A DNA stretch of 64,000 bases from Bos javanicus. Lineage: Eukaryota; Chordata; Mammalia; Artiodactyla; Bovidae. This document shows positions 14,001 to 26,000 of this stretch, piece after piece. The stretch's first letter is position 1; each line of letters starts with the position of its first letter. A program made the translations under genes and the position numbers. The DNA lies in assembly GCF_032452875.1 (NCBI RefSeq), contig NC_083879.1, positions 86,561,572-86,625,571 on the forward strand, read 5' to 3'. The notes beneath the pieces were generated by a model, which worked only from the letters and a program-made list of their open reading frames with translations, did not search any database and had not been told where the DNA came from.

Positions 14001-17000
14001 GTTCAGAAACGCCCATGTCCCCGCCCACCCCCTCACCCCTGCCCGCCCCCCACACACTCACGATTGCTCCCATTTGCCCTACAGACAACTTTCACCCAAA
14101 TCTAAGCCAACAGAGCAGGGCACGCGCCCCTTACACATCCATCGGGGCCTGTATTCACAGGCACATGAGCCTCTGCGAACAAGGCAAACAGGGCTAGAGG
14201 GAATAACGTGACGACGTGACAGGCTTCATTCCCAAGACTCTATGAGAAGGCAGCGAATTTCCTCTAATGCCATTCGTTCTTTAAACAACTCAAGACCCCT
14301 GGCCCTGCTGAAATCTACCGCACGCGCGTGGGCACGTCCAGCACGGTCTTACTTAAGCAAGTCCATCAGGTGCCGGATGAAGTCCCCCTGGCCGAGCAGC
14401 AGGTACCGACGCACGGCCTGCATGTGGTCCAGCAGGCTGTACTTCCTATTCAGGACGTCCAGGAGGTACTTGCTGGTCTCAAAATAAGCTGCGTCAATTT
14501 TCCCCTGAAACGCATTTTCCAAATCTGTGAATAAATCTGCAGCTGTGAAGACAAGGGGAAAGCACACACACGCACATGATCGCGTTTCAAGGAGGAGGAA
14601 CGAGAGGCGCACGCGCACGCACCAGCCCATGCCCGCCCGCGGCCCCTCACATGCACACGTGCCAGCCCGTGCCCGCCCATGGCGCCTCACACACACGCAC
14701 ACGCGCCAGCCCACGCCCGCCCGCGACCCCTCACACGCACACGCGCCTGCCCGCGGCCCCTCACACACACACGCGCCAGCCCGCGGCCCCTCACACACAC
14801 ACACGCCCGCCCGCAACCCCTCACACGCACACGTGCCAGCCCACAGCCCCTCACACGCACACGCGCCAGCCCACGCCCGCCCGCGGCCCCTCACACACAC
14901 ACGTGCCCGCCCGCGGCCCCTCATACGCACCAGCCCACGGCTCCTCACACACACACGCACCAGCCCGCGCCCGCCCGCGGCCCCTCACACGCACACGCGC
15001 CAGCCCGCGCCCGCCCGCAGCCCCTCACACACACACGCACCCGCCCGCGACCCCTCACACGCACACACGCCAGCCCACGGCCCCTCACACGAACACGCGC
15101 CAGCCCACGCCCGCCCGCGGCCCCTCACACGCACACGCGCCCGCCCGCGGCCCCTCACATGCACACGCGCCCGCCCGTGGCCCCTCATATGCACCAGCCC
15201 ACGGCCCCTCACACACACACACGCCAGCCCGCGCCCGCCCGCGGCTCCTCACACGCACACATGCCAGCCCATGCCTCCCCATGGCTCCAAAACAGACCAT
15301 GGGAGCTGTCGGGGCCACCAGCATCCCCAGCTGTGACCCCAAAACACTGCCAACGCTGGACATGGAGCAGACACCTGTGTTCCCATCTGGGGGAGCCCAG
15401 AGGGTACTGCTCACCACGTCACAGATTTAAAGGTCACAGCCCTTCCACAACGAAGCCAACTCCAGGCCGCACTGAAACACAGGTTCAGAGGGCACGGGGT
15501 GGGTCAGGCATGATGGTGTCGAGGATAAACCCGAGACGGCACGTGTTACAGGCGTCCTGGCCATGACACTTGTTGGCGTGATGGCTAGGTGCCGTCAGCA
15601 TGCAGCTACATCAGGGCATCACAGGCCGCAGGGAGGCCAGACAGCATCCAGGGCAGGTGGGGGACAGCACACGGGCCCAGAGAGGCCGAGCCTCAGCTGG
15701 TGTCCCCCAGCTTCCGACAGAGGAGGAGGAGCACCTGGAGCTGATTCACACCAGCAGCTTTTTAATGCAGGTTTGCATCCATGTAACCCAAAACCATGTA
15801 CAAAACACATCTCAACACTGGATTCTACTGAAAAACCCTGACGACACGTGAGCGAGCGAGGAGAGACCCCCAGCGTGGAGCAGCACGTGCCCTGCCACCG
15901 TCGCCCTCATACCGTCCTGCAGGGGCTCCGCAGACCTGGGCACGGCGATCATCTTTGTAGGGGGCGTCTGGTCATGGCACACCTGGTGCAGGAAGTTGAT
16001 TGATTTTCCTATCAGAAGGACCTGAAGAGGAAAACATCCTGGAGTTACCTTTGTTCAGAATCAAAATGATCACACATCCAAGTTCTACAAACACTCATAA
16101 GCCACAGGTTTCTACTGACTAAAAATTAAACAGCAGGAACACCGGGGAGAGTATCAAGGAAATTTCAGGACCTGAAAAAACTGCTATTAACAAACACTTA
16201 CAAGTACACGATGCAATTAACGTACACTTCACCTCAAGAATGCAAACCCTAACAGGCCACAAGACGTGTTTCACCGCAGACCGGCCTTGTCCGTGAAGGC
16301 AGGCACACCCTGACGCCCAAGCCGCAGGAGCCCACCTTCCGGGACTGGTCCATCGTCATGAAGGACGGGATCATGGACGTGCGCAGCGTGTACTTGTCAT
16401 GCCACAGCCGGTCCGTCTTCACGGTCGGATCCGACGCCACGAAGAACTGCAAGTGAGGAGGCGGTAAGACGCGACACAGTGATGCTTCCGCCAAGTGCTC
16501 ACTAACTGCACAGCAGAAAACAAGCAATCCTAGAACTCCAGATCCAGGGGGACCCACCACTTACAACAGAACTTGTTCTAAAGGGCACCTTGGACAGCTC
16601 TCTCTAAACGCAATCAGTTATTCCCCATTTCTTATAACAAAGGGGTGGGTGCTAAGACAAGCTTTTTCCTTAAAACACAAAGTGGTCCTTCATTCACAGC
16701 CTCTGCTCTGCACATGGAGGGCGGGTGGGGGCGGTGCTAATCCACAGGGACTCTTCCCAGCCCTCTGGGCCCGGCTCAATTTTCAGTTCAAGCTGACTCA
16801 GAGTTTTCCCGCCCTCCCGTGTCCAACAACTGCGTCTCCCCCGCCGGGGTATCCACCCCAGCCCTGCAGGGGCCCAGATCTGGAGCACAGGCGCCTTGCC
16901 TGAGGCACACAGCTCAGATGGCAGGCGTGGCCCACCCAGCAGTGCCATGGGGAGTGACCTTCTCGGGGCGGCTCTGCCCTGAGAACCGCTGCCCAGTCCG

Positions 17001-20000
17001 CTTCCTCAGCCTCACCAACCCGGGGACCAGCCTGACGGCTAACGGCAGAAAGGACGCAGGGCGCGAAGGAGGAAACTAAGTCACGGCTCCCAGCTCCTCT
17101 GCTACTGCACCGAGGACATCCTCCTTTTTCAGTCACAGTCCTAACAGACTCGTGCTTTCGCTTCTGCAAACCGCATCTCATTCTCTACGTCCAAGTCTGC
17201 CCCCTTCCGTTACACTCGTGCGCCTGCTGTATCTTCAGACCCCGCGTGTAAGCACCGACTCACACGGCACCTGTCCTTCTCTGTCTTACTTCACTAGCGT
17301 AATGTCCCTCCCAGCCTGTCCGTGTCGCTGCAAACGGCAAACCCCACTCTCCTCTGGCCGAGCAGCGCTCCACGGCACACACACCTCTTCTCTTCTCATC
17401 CACCTGCTGACGGGACACTTAAGCTGCTTCGACACTTTAGCAACCGGAAGTAACGGTGCTACAAACATCAGCCTGCACCTCTTTTCAAACGAGTGTTTCT
17501 GTTTGTCGGGTGAACACCCAGAAGCGGCATTTGTTGAGAAAGGTCTGTGCTGTCTCCATGGGGATGCACCAGTGCCCATCGCCATCACAGGTTCCCTTTG
17601 CCCCTCACTCGCCATCATTTGCCCTTCCCTGACGCCAACCCGACAGGCGTGAAGCGCCGTCGCGTCTCACTGTGGTCTCGGTTTGCATTTCTCCAACCGT
17701 GAGTGATGCTGAGCATCCCTTTACGAGCCTACGGACCACCTGCTCATCTCCTCTGGAGAAATGCCTCTTTCAGAAGGTTCCTTCAGGGCTCTGGTCTCAC
17801 CCAACTAGTGGACCCAGAGACACTTGTAGTGCTGCTGCAGGAGTAGCACAGCTCAGGGGTCACCTGGGATTTTTTCTTTCAGGGAAAAGGAGTGAAAACT
17901 CATCCGTGGGGGGCAGGTCAGTCCCACCCAGAGGCAGCCAAGGCGGGACGCGGGGCCTCACTCTGCAGCAGCAGGAGGACAGGGGAGTGTCCCCACAGCA
18001 GGGGAATGTGGTGCTCAAGACGGCTGCCTGGGAGGCCCACGCGATGAGCCCAGGGCCGGGGTTAGATGAAAAGCAGTCCTGCTCATGGCGAGTCACGTGA
18101 AGCGCACAGAAGGGGGATAAGCCAATGGGGTGCAGGGTGGGTGGGGGACAGTCCCCCAGCGCCAGAGACAAAATCAAAGCTGCGGGTGCGGCCACCCTCC
18201 ACCCCCAAGCCAGCCCGCCTCCCAGGACCAACCAGAGAAGCTGCGAACACACAGGGAGGTGCACAAAGGAACGGGCACCTCATTCACGCTGCCGGAGACG
18301 CACGGCCACAAGGACACCCTCTGCTCAGACAGAGGCACCGGGCAAAGTGCCGCGTCCACACAGGAGCCACACCACAGGGGCTGCAGCGCCCGGAGCACAC
18401 GCACGGGGCCCCGAGTGCGCTCACCCCAGGGACAGGGCGCCCGGAGCACACGCACGGGGCCCCGAGTGCATTCCCACCAGGGACAGGGCCGTGCGGTCCT
18501 ATCTGCTTCCATCACTCACAGGCAGTTTCAGCCACGAGAGCCGAGGTGAACCCAGGAGCCCAGCCACAAGGGCCAGGACCTCCCACTGCTGCTCCGCCCA
18601 CGCCCACCTGCCAACCCCTGGGCTTTGCCAAGGTCAGGGCCATGTTTATTCTAAAACCTGCGCGTTTCTTAACTGCTTACTGTGTGTTAAAAGCTACAAC
18701 TTCCACTTAGTCCCCTTCTTTACTAACATAATGCAGTGACAAGGTCAAGCGGGGAGCCCTCTCTACTTCTGGTCAGGAGCCTGTGGTTTCACTGGACGAC
18801 TCTGAGTAACAGTGACTTTCAGACAAATATGCTGCTTTCTAGCAGAACTAAGCGTGTTTCAACGTGCAGAATACAAATACACATATAAATGGCCTGGCTC
18901 AGCTAACCAGTAACCACGCGAAGCATCAGAACTCACAATGCCTGCCTCCAGGACAGACCAGGACGCAGGACACCCAGACCCCAGCTCTGCCACCAGCGCG
19001 CTGAGAAGCAGGGACGTGGTCCAGGCTCCTGAGTTACGGGGAGAACCATTTCCCACCAAGCACACACAGCTCTGCTCGACACGGTGTCGGGAGGACAGGC
19101 TGGCCCGTGGGTGTGCCCGGCGCCCCGCCGCCCTGAGGAGCCGCCTCCTCACCTCGTGGTGCGTGTCCTCTAGCTCGCCGTCGTAGATCCAGCGGTACAG
19201 GAAGCTCAGGACGGGGTGCGACACCAGGCTGAGGATGTGCTGTACCAGGGACCGCATGGACGGGTCCCCCGTCTTGGTGTAGGCGTGGACGGCCGAGGCC
19301 AGCTCGCCTCCCTTCCTTCCTGGGGACACAGAAGCCACAGTGAACACAAACGCTGAGGCCGAGACGCAGAGACAAAGTGAGGAGAAGAGGGCAAGGGGTT
19401 CCCGGCCAGGAGAGCACGCACGCTGAGCAGAGCGCAGAGACACAGACGGGGGCGGGAGAGGCCCAGGCAGACGCGCACGGGGGCGTAGGACACGGCTGCT
19501 GAGCCAGACCTGGGGCGGGGGCGGGGGCGGGGGCGCCTAGGAGAGGCTGCGGAGTGAGGGCAGCTCCGACGAGCCCGTGACCCGGGGGCCTCAGGGGACC
19601 AGACCCCCTCCCCCACTTCATCTCAGGGAAGTCCTGAGCGCCACGGGTGTAAATCCTGGCCCAGGGGTTGTTCCCCCTGGAAGCCCAAGTCTATCCGTCT
19701 GTCTTTGGTAGCACCCTTATGGCTGTTACGCATAAAGGGCAGACACAGAAACAAGCCTCAGTGATACTCCCTAGAGCTGCCTTAAATCTGAGCAGAGTGA
19801 CCTTGGCAGTGGTCCACCAGGGCCGCCAGGGTCTTCAGTCTTATCTTGGGGTCGTAGGTCCACACCAGGAGGCGCCGGAGCGTCAAGCTGCTCTCGAAGC
19901 CCAAATTCACACCCTGATCGTCCTCCAACTGCAGCTGCAAAACAGGAGCGAAGAGCGCCTGCATGCAGCCACCAGGAGCTCAGTCACGTCTCGACCCGAG

Positions 20001-23000
20001 TCAAGTCCCGGGGAAGGGGCAAGCCTCACGTCAACGAGGCAGAGGGCCTCTGAGGGAGGACAGCTCCTTCAGGACACAGGCGGTCTGCCTCAGGGGGACA
20101 GGACCCTGAAAGTGAGCCGCAAGCTGACTCCAGGACACCCCACAGACCGCCAAATCTTACGATTAACATAGGAGGAAGTGTAGGAACTGTGGAGAGTGGA
20201 ATTTTGCAACATCTCAGATCATGATGAAATAGAAACAAGGGTTTACCTGGGAGTGCAGAACGGAGAGTAACCGGTAGTACTCCTTGAGTTCCTGGTGCAA
20301 GGCCGCGCAGAAGCTCTGTGGAGAAAGAGGCCGGACGTGGTCGCCGCGCTCGGGACAGCCACCACACACCTGCGCAGGCCGGCTCTCTGAGGCACAGCTC
20401 AGGCCGAGACGAGCCTGCTTCTGTCCACGCGCTCGTGCAGGTGAGCCACCACCACACACTAACGGAGTCGGGGGTCGTCTCAGCACTGGGTTTGCGGGAG
20501 CGCAGCAGAGACGCGGCGCCTTGCTCCTAACCTGAGGGGTGACTCCTTTAGACCCTGATGCTGTATTTTAGCCGCACCTGTAACCTGGCTATGTTAGCCT
20601 CAGGTGAGCAGCACAGCAGGAAGACCCCGGGGGAGGGGATGGCAGCCCACTCCAGTGTGCTTGCCTGGAGAATCCCATGGACAGAGCAGCCTGGTGGGCT
20701 ACTGTCCATGGGGTCACGCTGAGTCGGACACAACACAAGCAACTTAACACATGTATATAACTGAATCCCTTTATATATACTTGAAACACAACACTGTAAA
20801 TCAATTACCCTTCAATTAAACAAATTTATTTTTTAACTGAGAGAATTTTAGGTCAAAGGGAAATCATTAAAACACGTAAAGTGACTCGGACAGGTCAGTG
20901 TTCCTAAATATTCATTAAACAACTTTCCTGTTTGGTTACCTGTGTCAATATTTACCATGTTTTCTATTTTCCTGAGAGGACCGTGGCTGACACAGTGTAT
21001 CATATCAAACCTGCTTCATGGAAAAGGAACCCGCCTCAGGATGACGTCACATGAGGTTCTAAGGACATGAAGCGCGTCCTGAGGTGAGCGCCACCCAAGT
21101 TCCCAAGAACACACCTGGCCGACAAGTCCAAACGAGCGGTCCAGGCTTCTCTGGTCCGTGTACTTTCTGATTTTATTGTGCAGCCACCCCAACTCGGCCA
21201 GCCTCATAGCCGTATCCCTCAAGGATTTGTTCAGGTTTGCCTAAAAAGCAAACACGTCAACAGTTTAAAAAATACGTTTACCGCTGGAATCTTAATTGTT
21301 ACTTCTTTCCAACCACTTGTACTTTCGTGTTTGTAATTCTTAGGCTTCAACACAGGAAACTTGAAGATCACTAACACAGCGTCCCCGGAGTGAGGACAGT
21401 GAGACCGGGACACAGACGGCACCCTGTCGCAGGCAGCGTCAGGCTGGAGGCCCACCGCCCAGGAGGGCCCAGCGCGGCAAGGTCCGTCTGCAACGTCAGC
21501 CGCCCAAGTCACAGCCAGAGACGCAGAAGGACGGACCGTCAACAGAAGGACTGTGAGAAAGGCAGGCTCCAGAGGAAGCAAAACCGGGCAGGAGCGCCTC
21601 ACAGGGGACCCATGACAGGGCACGGATGCCAGGATAGCAGTCCGTCAGGTAGCCCTGGCACCAGCATCACAGGAGGGAGGAGGTGCGCACAGGGGCCAGG
21701 ACCCCGCCTGCAGACCACCCGCGTCACGGAGCAGCAGCTCCCGCCCGGCCCTGGGGACAGCCGCCCGGCGCGGGAGGGCTGCAGCGGGTCCGGGGACCGT
21801 ACCTTTCCCTCCACCTTGTAACAGTTGTCAGCGCTGCTCATCTTGATGTTCCTGCCGTCTATGCCCTGGAAGACGTACAGGATGTCTCTGACAAGGGCTG
21901 CCTCGGTGACCTCCACGGCACCTGTAACATGGTTTCCGTACGGTGAACTGCACGACACAATTCGTTTTAGGTAATATATTTGTAACCAGAACAAAATTTA
22001 AAAGCTAAATGAGTTTAAGATGAAAAAGAATATGAAGTTATATTTTTTTAAAAAAAAGGATTTTCTGAAAAGCATATGGAGATCATATAGTTTGTCTTCC
22101 AAGTCTTTTTTAAAAAGACAAAGCAATCTGTGGGAGTCTAACGTATGACCTAGGAGCAGCACAAATCAGTCCCAGAGGCATGGGTGACCATTTCACATGG
22201 TGTTAGAAGACTGACCGACTACACAGCAGGCGCGTGAGCCTGGCCCCACCCCCACCAGAGCAAAGTCTTATGAGCCCCGCAAACCCTAGACAAAGGCCAG
22301 CTCAGAACGTACTGTCACCCAATATCACAAGAAGACAAGGCCCAGATAGAGGCGAGGTTCCAGTGGGAGAGGCCCTGTCCGAGCACAGCTGGGGGCCCTC
22401 AGGGCAGCCGCCAGCACGGGCGACCCTCCACAAACACCAGGTAAAAAGGCCGGCCTGGCCTGTCGTTGGGGAGGAGGGTGCACACCCAGGGCCGCGCCCG
22501 GCAGTCCTGAGCACGGGCGGGGCTGGCGCCAAGGCCCCTGAGCACAGGCACCCCCACGCGGCACGCGGCGCGTGGGGCAGTCTCGGCTGCAAACCCTGGA
22601 GAACCCGGAGCCCGTCCTCACTCACCGCCCGCATCCCCGTCTCTCCGCGGCCGCGTCATGCTGCGGGAAGCCGCGCTGGGGACACCTTTGGAGGTAGTGG
22701 TTTGTAAGGAAGGCTGGCTTGCAGTCAACGTCCACGCCAGACGGGCGCCCAGCTGCTGCCGGAGACAGTCGCCCGTCCCCGGGCCCAGGTGAGACTGTCT
22801 GAAAAGAGGAGGGGCCTGCTGGGTCCGCACACCGGGCTAGTCACAGAGGTCACTGAGACGCTGCAGACACGCCTCCTGAGTCACCACCGTGAGCCACTGG
22901 CCCGTGTGAGCCCGAGACCCACGCGGCCGTCCCTCCCCGACCGCAGCCCCCCGGCTCCTCCCGCCTCCTGCACAGCCCTCCTGGCGCTGTCACAGGCCAA

Positions 23001-26000
23001 CCCGGCTCTGCCTGCAAACACCCACATACATTCCCAGCTCAGACTCTAGGGTTCACTGCTGACTTTACCCTGGAAACCCACCCACGTTTGTTGAGTAAAA
23101 ACCGATGGCACTGCCCGCTGCCCTGTCCTCTCTCTCAGCCTTCACAGCACTTGATGCAAACAAACAGTGTGATCTGCAGTCCGCGTGAAACACACAGCAA
23201 CGTCAACCGCAGGGAGAGGCCCACCCGCCTCAGAACGCGGCGGCCCACCAGGGGGTTCCGAACGGACCCAGAAACAGCCCGCCCCCGGCAGGGGAGACAC
23301 TAAATCAAACTATGGTTTTGCGTATAGTTCTAAATTTAAGCAAAAGTCTAAAAGACCACTTTAGTTCACAGTTCTCTATACAGCTTTTGTCAGTATCATG
23401 ACAATAATTATTTCAACTACTTATATTAAAGGCGAAAATAAGAAAGTCTGTTTCAGCCAGACCCTTTCAGCCAGAATATGAGTCTGAGATTAAATTTTGG
23501 GGTATATGATGCTGTCTTTCTAAAATCCTAGACTCTGTTTATAATCCCTGTGTCTGGACACACATTCTATTTTCCAGTATCTTTAATAAAATTTCACTTG
23601 ACTAATACAATGACAGAAATATTGTCAGATTATGCTCACATGGAAAACATTGTCTGATGGCGGCTGCGCAAGCCTACACCCAGTTCCCGCAACGAAGGCA
23701 CCGCACACCTCGCTGCGAGCCGGCCCTGCCGCAGCACGTGCGTTCCAGGTCAGGAGGCGGCCGACCTGACCATCAACGCAGACGAGAGCAGCCCGGAGGG
23801 CATGCTTAGACGGCTGACTCCCACCACAGAGCACATCGGACCCAGGGCCGAGACACCCCGGACACGCACGAGGCTCTGAAGACTGAATGACGGGCTGAGA
23901 GACAGGCCACTCCCGCCTCCACCGCGGAGGCCCCACGCGACTGCCCGCTTACCCCGGCAGCAGGGACGGGGGCGGCGGGGTCGGGCCGTTGAGGGTGTGC
24001 ACGCCGATGCTGCTGATGCCGCTGCTCCCCAGGCTGCCCGAGCTCTGGGCCGACGGGGCGCTGCGCTCCTGGTAGTTCAGGGGCAGGGTCTGAGGCCGGG
24101 CGTAGTAGTAGGGCGTGGAGTGGGCATCGCGTGGTAACGCCTGAGCGAACAGCGTGGCATAGTTGGAGACCTGAAAATAAGCACATCACAAATGCAGATA
24201 CAGAATCACATGACTCTCCCCAGCCAACAAGACAACTCACACTCCATCTCCCTTTGGCTGCGTTTCTCTGTCTGGAGTCGCACAGGCAGACCTCAGACAG
24301 AGTCCAGACTGGCTCCGGAAAGCCAACGACAGAGCAGGTCACGCAAACGTCCGCCTTCCCAGTGCACCTGCAGGTCATGCTTACGCTACACTCCGTCTGC
24401 TGAGCAGACACAGCAGCAAGCCTCTAAAGCAACACACACGTCTTAAACACCTTCCCGCTTAAAATGGCAACCATCCCCCGACAAAGCACATTTGCCACAA
24501 ACCTTCAACCTACAAAAAAGCAAACAAACGCGGCACCTGCAAAGCACGATAAAGATGTGCTGAATTCATTAAACGGTAAATTAGTCGTATTTCTGAAGTG
24601 TGCTTGAACCAATAAAAGTTTTAGAAAGCTTCCTGAATCCCAAGACTCCCACCTGAAAGTGAAAGTGGACGTGAAGTCACTCAGTCGTGTCCGACTCTTT
24701 GCGACCCCAAGGACTATAGCCTACAACGCTCCTCCGTCCATGGGATTTTCCAGGCAAGAGTACTGGAGTGGGTTGCCATTTCCTTCTCCAGAGGATCTTC
24801 CCAAGCCCACATGGTCTGTTAACTAAACACTCTATTCAGAACCTATGCAAACTAAAAGTCAAACAATTACTCAAAATAGCTTTAAAGCCTGGCATTGTTA
24901 TATAAGGAAAGAAGGCTCGTTACTCAAGGCTGTGGCTTTCCAGGTAAACCTGACTCCTTTGCGCATGCTCTCCAACCTCCTAAGCTCTCAGATTTCTGGA
25001 GTGGGGCACCTTGTTATACCAGACCCTCGGGGACTCGGGCAGCTGCCCAATCACACCTTCAAAACACTGCACAGGTCAAAACCTGAACCCACAGACAATG
25101 CGCTTTTCAGGATGTAACAGTAATTAATGCTCATCATGGCATCTGAAAACAAAAGAAAACCCTAAAAGCTCTTCTGACTCAAAGAACAACGAAGCGAGGC
25201 TAACAGCAACTGTACACAGCAAAAATCTGAGCACCGACAGCTCTGCTCTACCTAACCAGAGGCGGTATTTGAAGTAATATTATAACATGATTCTCAAAGA
25301 CACCTTAAGGAAACACAGCACAATGACTAAAAACGCCCTTAAAAATAAAGAAAAAAAAAAAAAACCTCTTGACCTTCATAGCCGCCTAGACACCTAGACA
25401 AGTTTTTTCCTTTTCTAATATTATTTTCTTAAGTACAGAAGCCAATTCCGATCAAAAATTGGCACAACTGTCCCAATAGACACCGTGCCTTCAGACGGCA
25501 CCGCGATGTGAAATAGAGCTCACCTTGCCGGGCTGCCTGCGTGGATCTTCACTGAGGCTGAGCAAGAGGTAGAGAACTGACCACTTGTTTTTCAAAACTC
25601 CCTGTTGAGAAAGAAAACATTACAAGGAAAATGTTGTGCTACTCCGCAGCTTCACCTTCCCCTCTCCTGAGTTATCCTAATTTCCCAAAACAGACACGCA
25701 TTTTAAAACCCACCTGGCGACATGGCGCCAAAACGCACCCTTTTTCAGGCACCGCACAGTGCTGCATCAGCAGGCAAGAACGTTCTCAGAGCTCAAGCCC
25801 CTGGGAGGCTTTAACCCGTGAAATCTAAGCCCAAGTCCCGAAGTGCACAAGCTTTTAGATTACCCTATTCCCGACGCACGGCATGTCCTCCCTGAAATAA
25901 CCCTCTCAAGAGCCAGCTTCCCAAACACAGCGATTATCAGAATAGTGCCATCATAAAATGTGTGAACACCTCCCCTACATTAAGCCTGACTTCAGTTCAG

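Noticed and set aside
14608..15284. CRISPR-like array of regular repeats
   Set aside because: Units are contiguous tandem repeats without unique spacers, in a eukaryotic intron.
14527..15566. Three overlapping plus-strand open frames of 269-295 codons, plus a minus-strand frame of 203 codons
   Set aside because: They are open only because the intron 13 minisatellite lacks stop codons. The products are HTHTRQPTP-like repeats in all frames, and the last codons of the minus frame are simply TUBGCP3 exon 14.
18066..18739. Plus-strand frames of 204-214 codons in intron 11
   Set aside because: Three overlapping frames on the same strand are open through GC-rich intron DNA containing a tandem duplication. 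No family resemblance.
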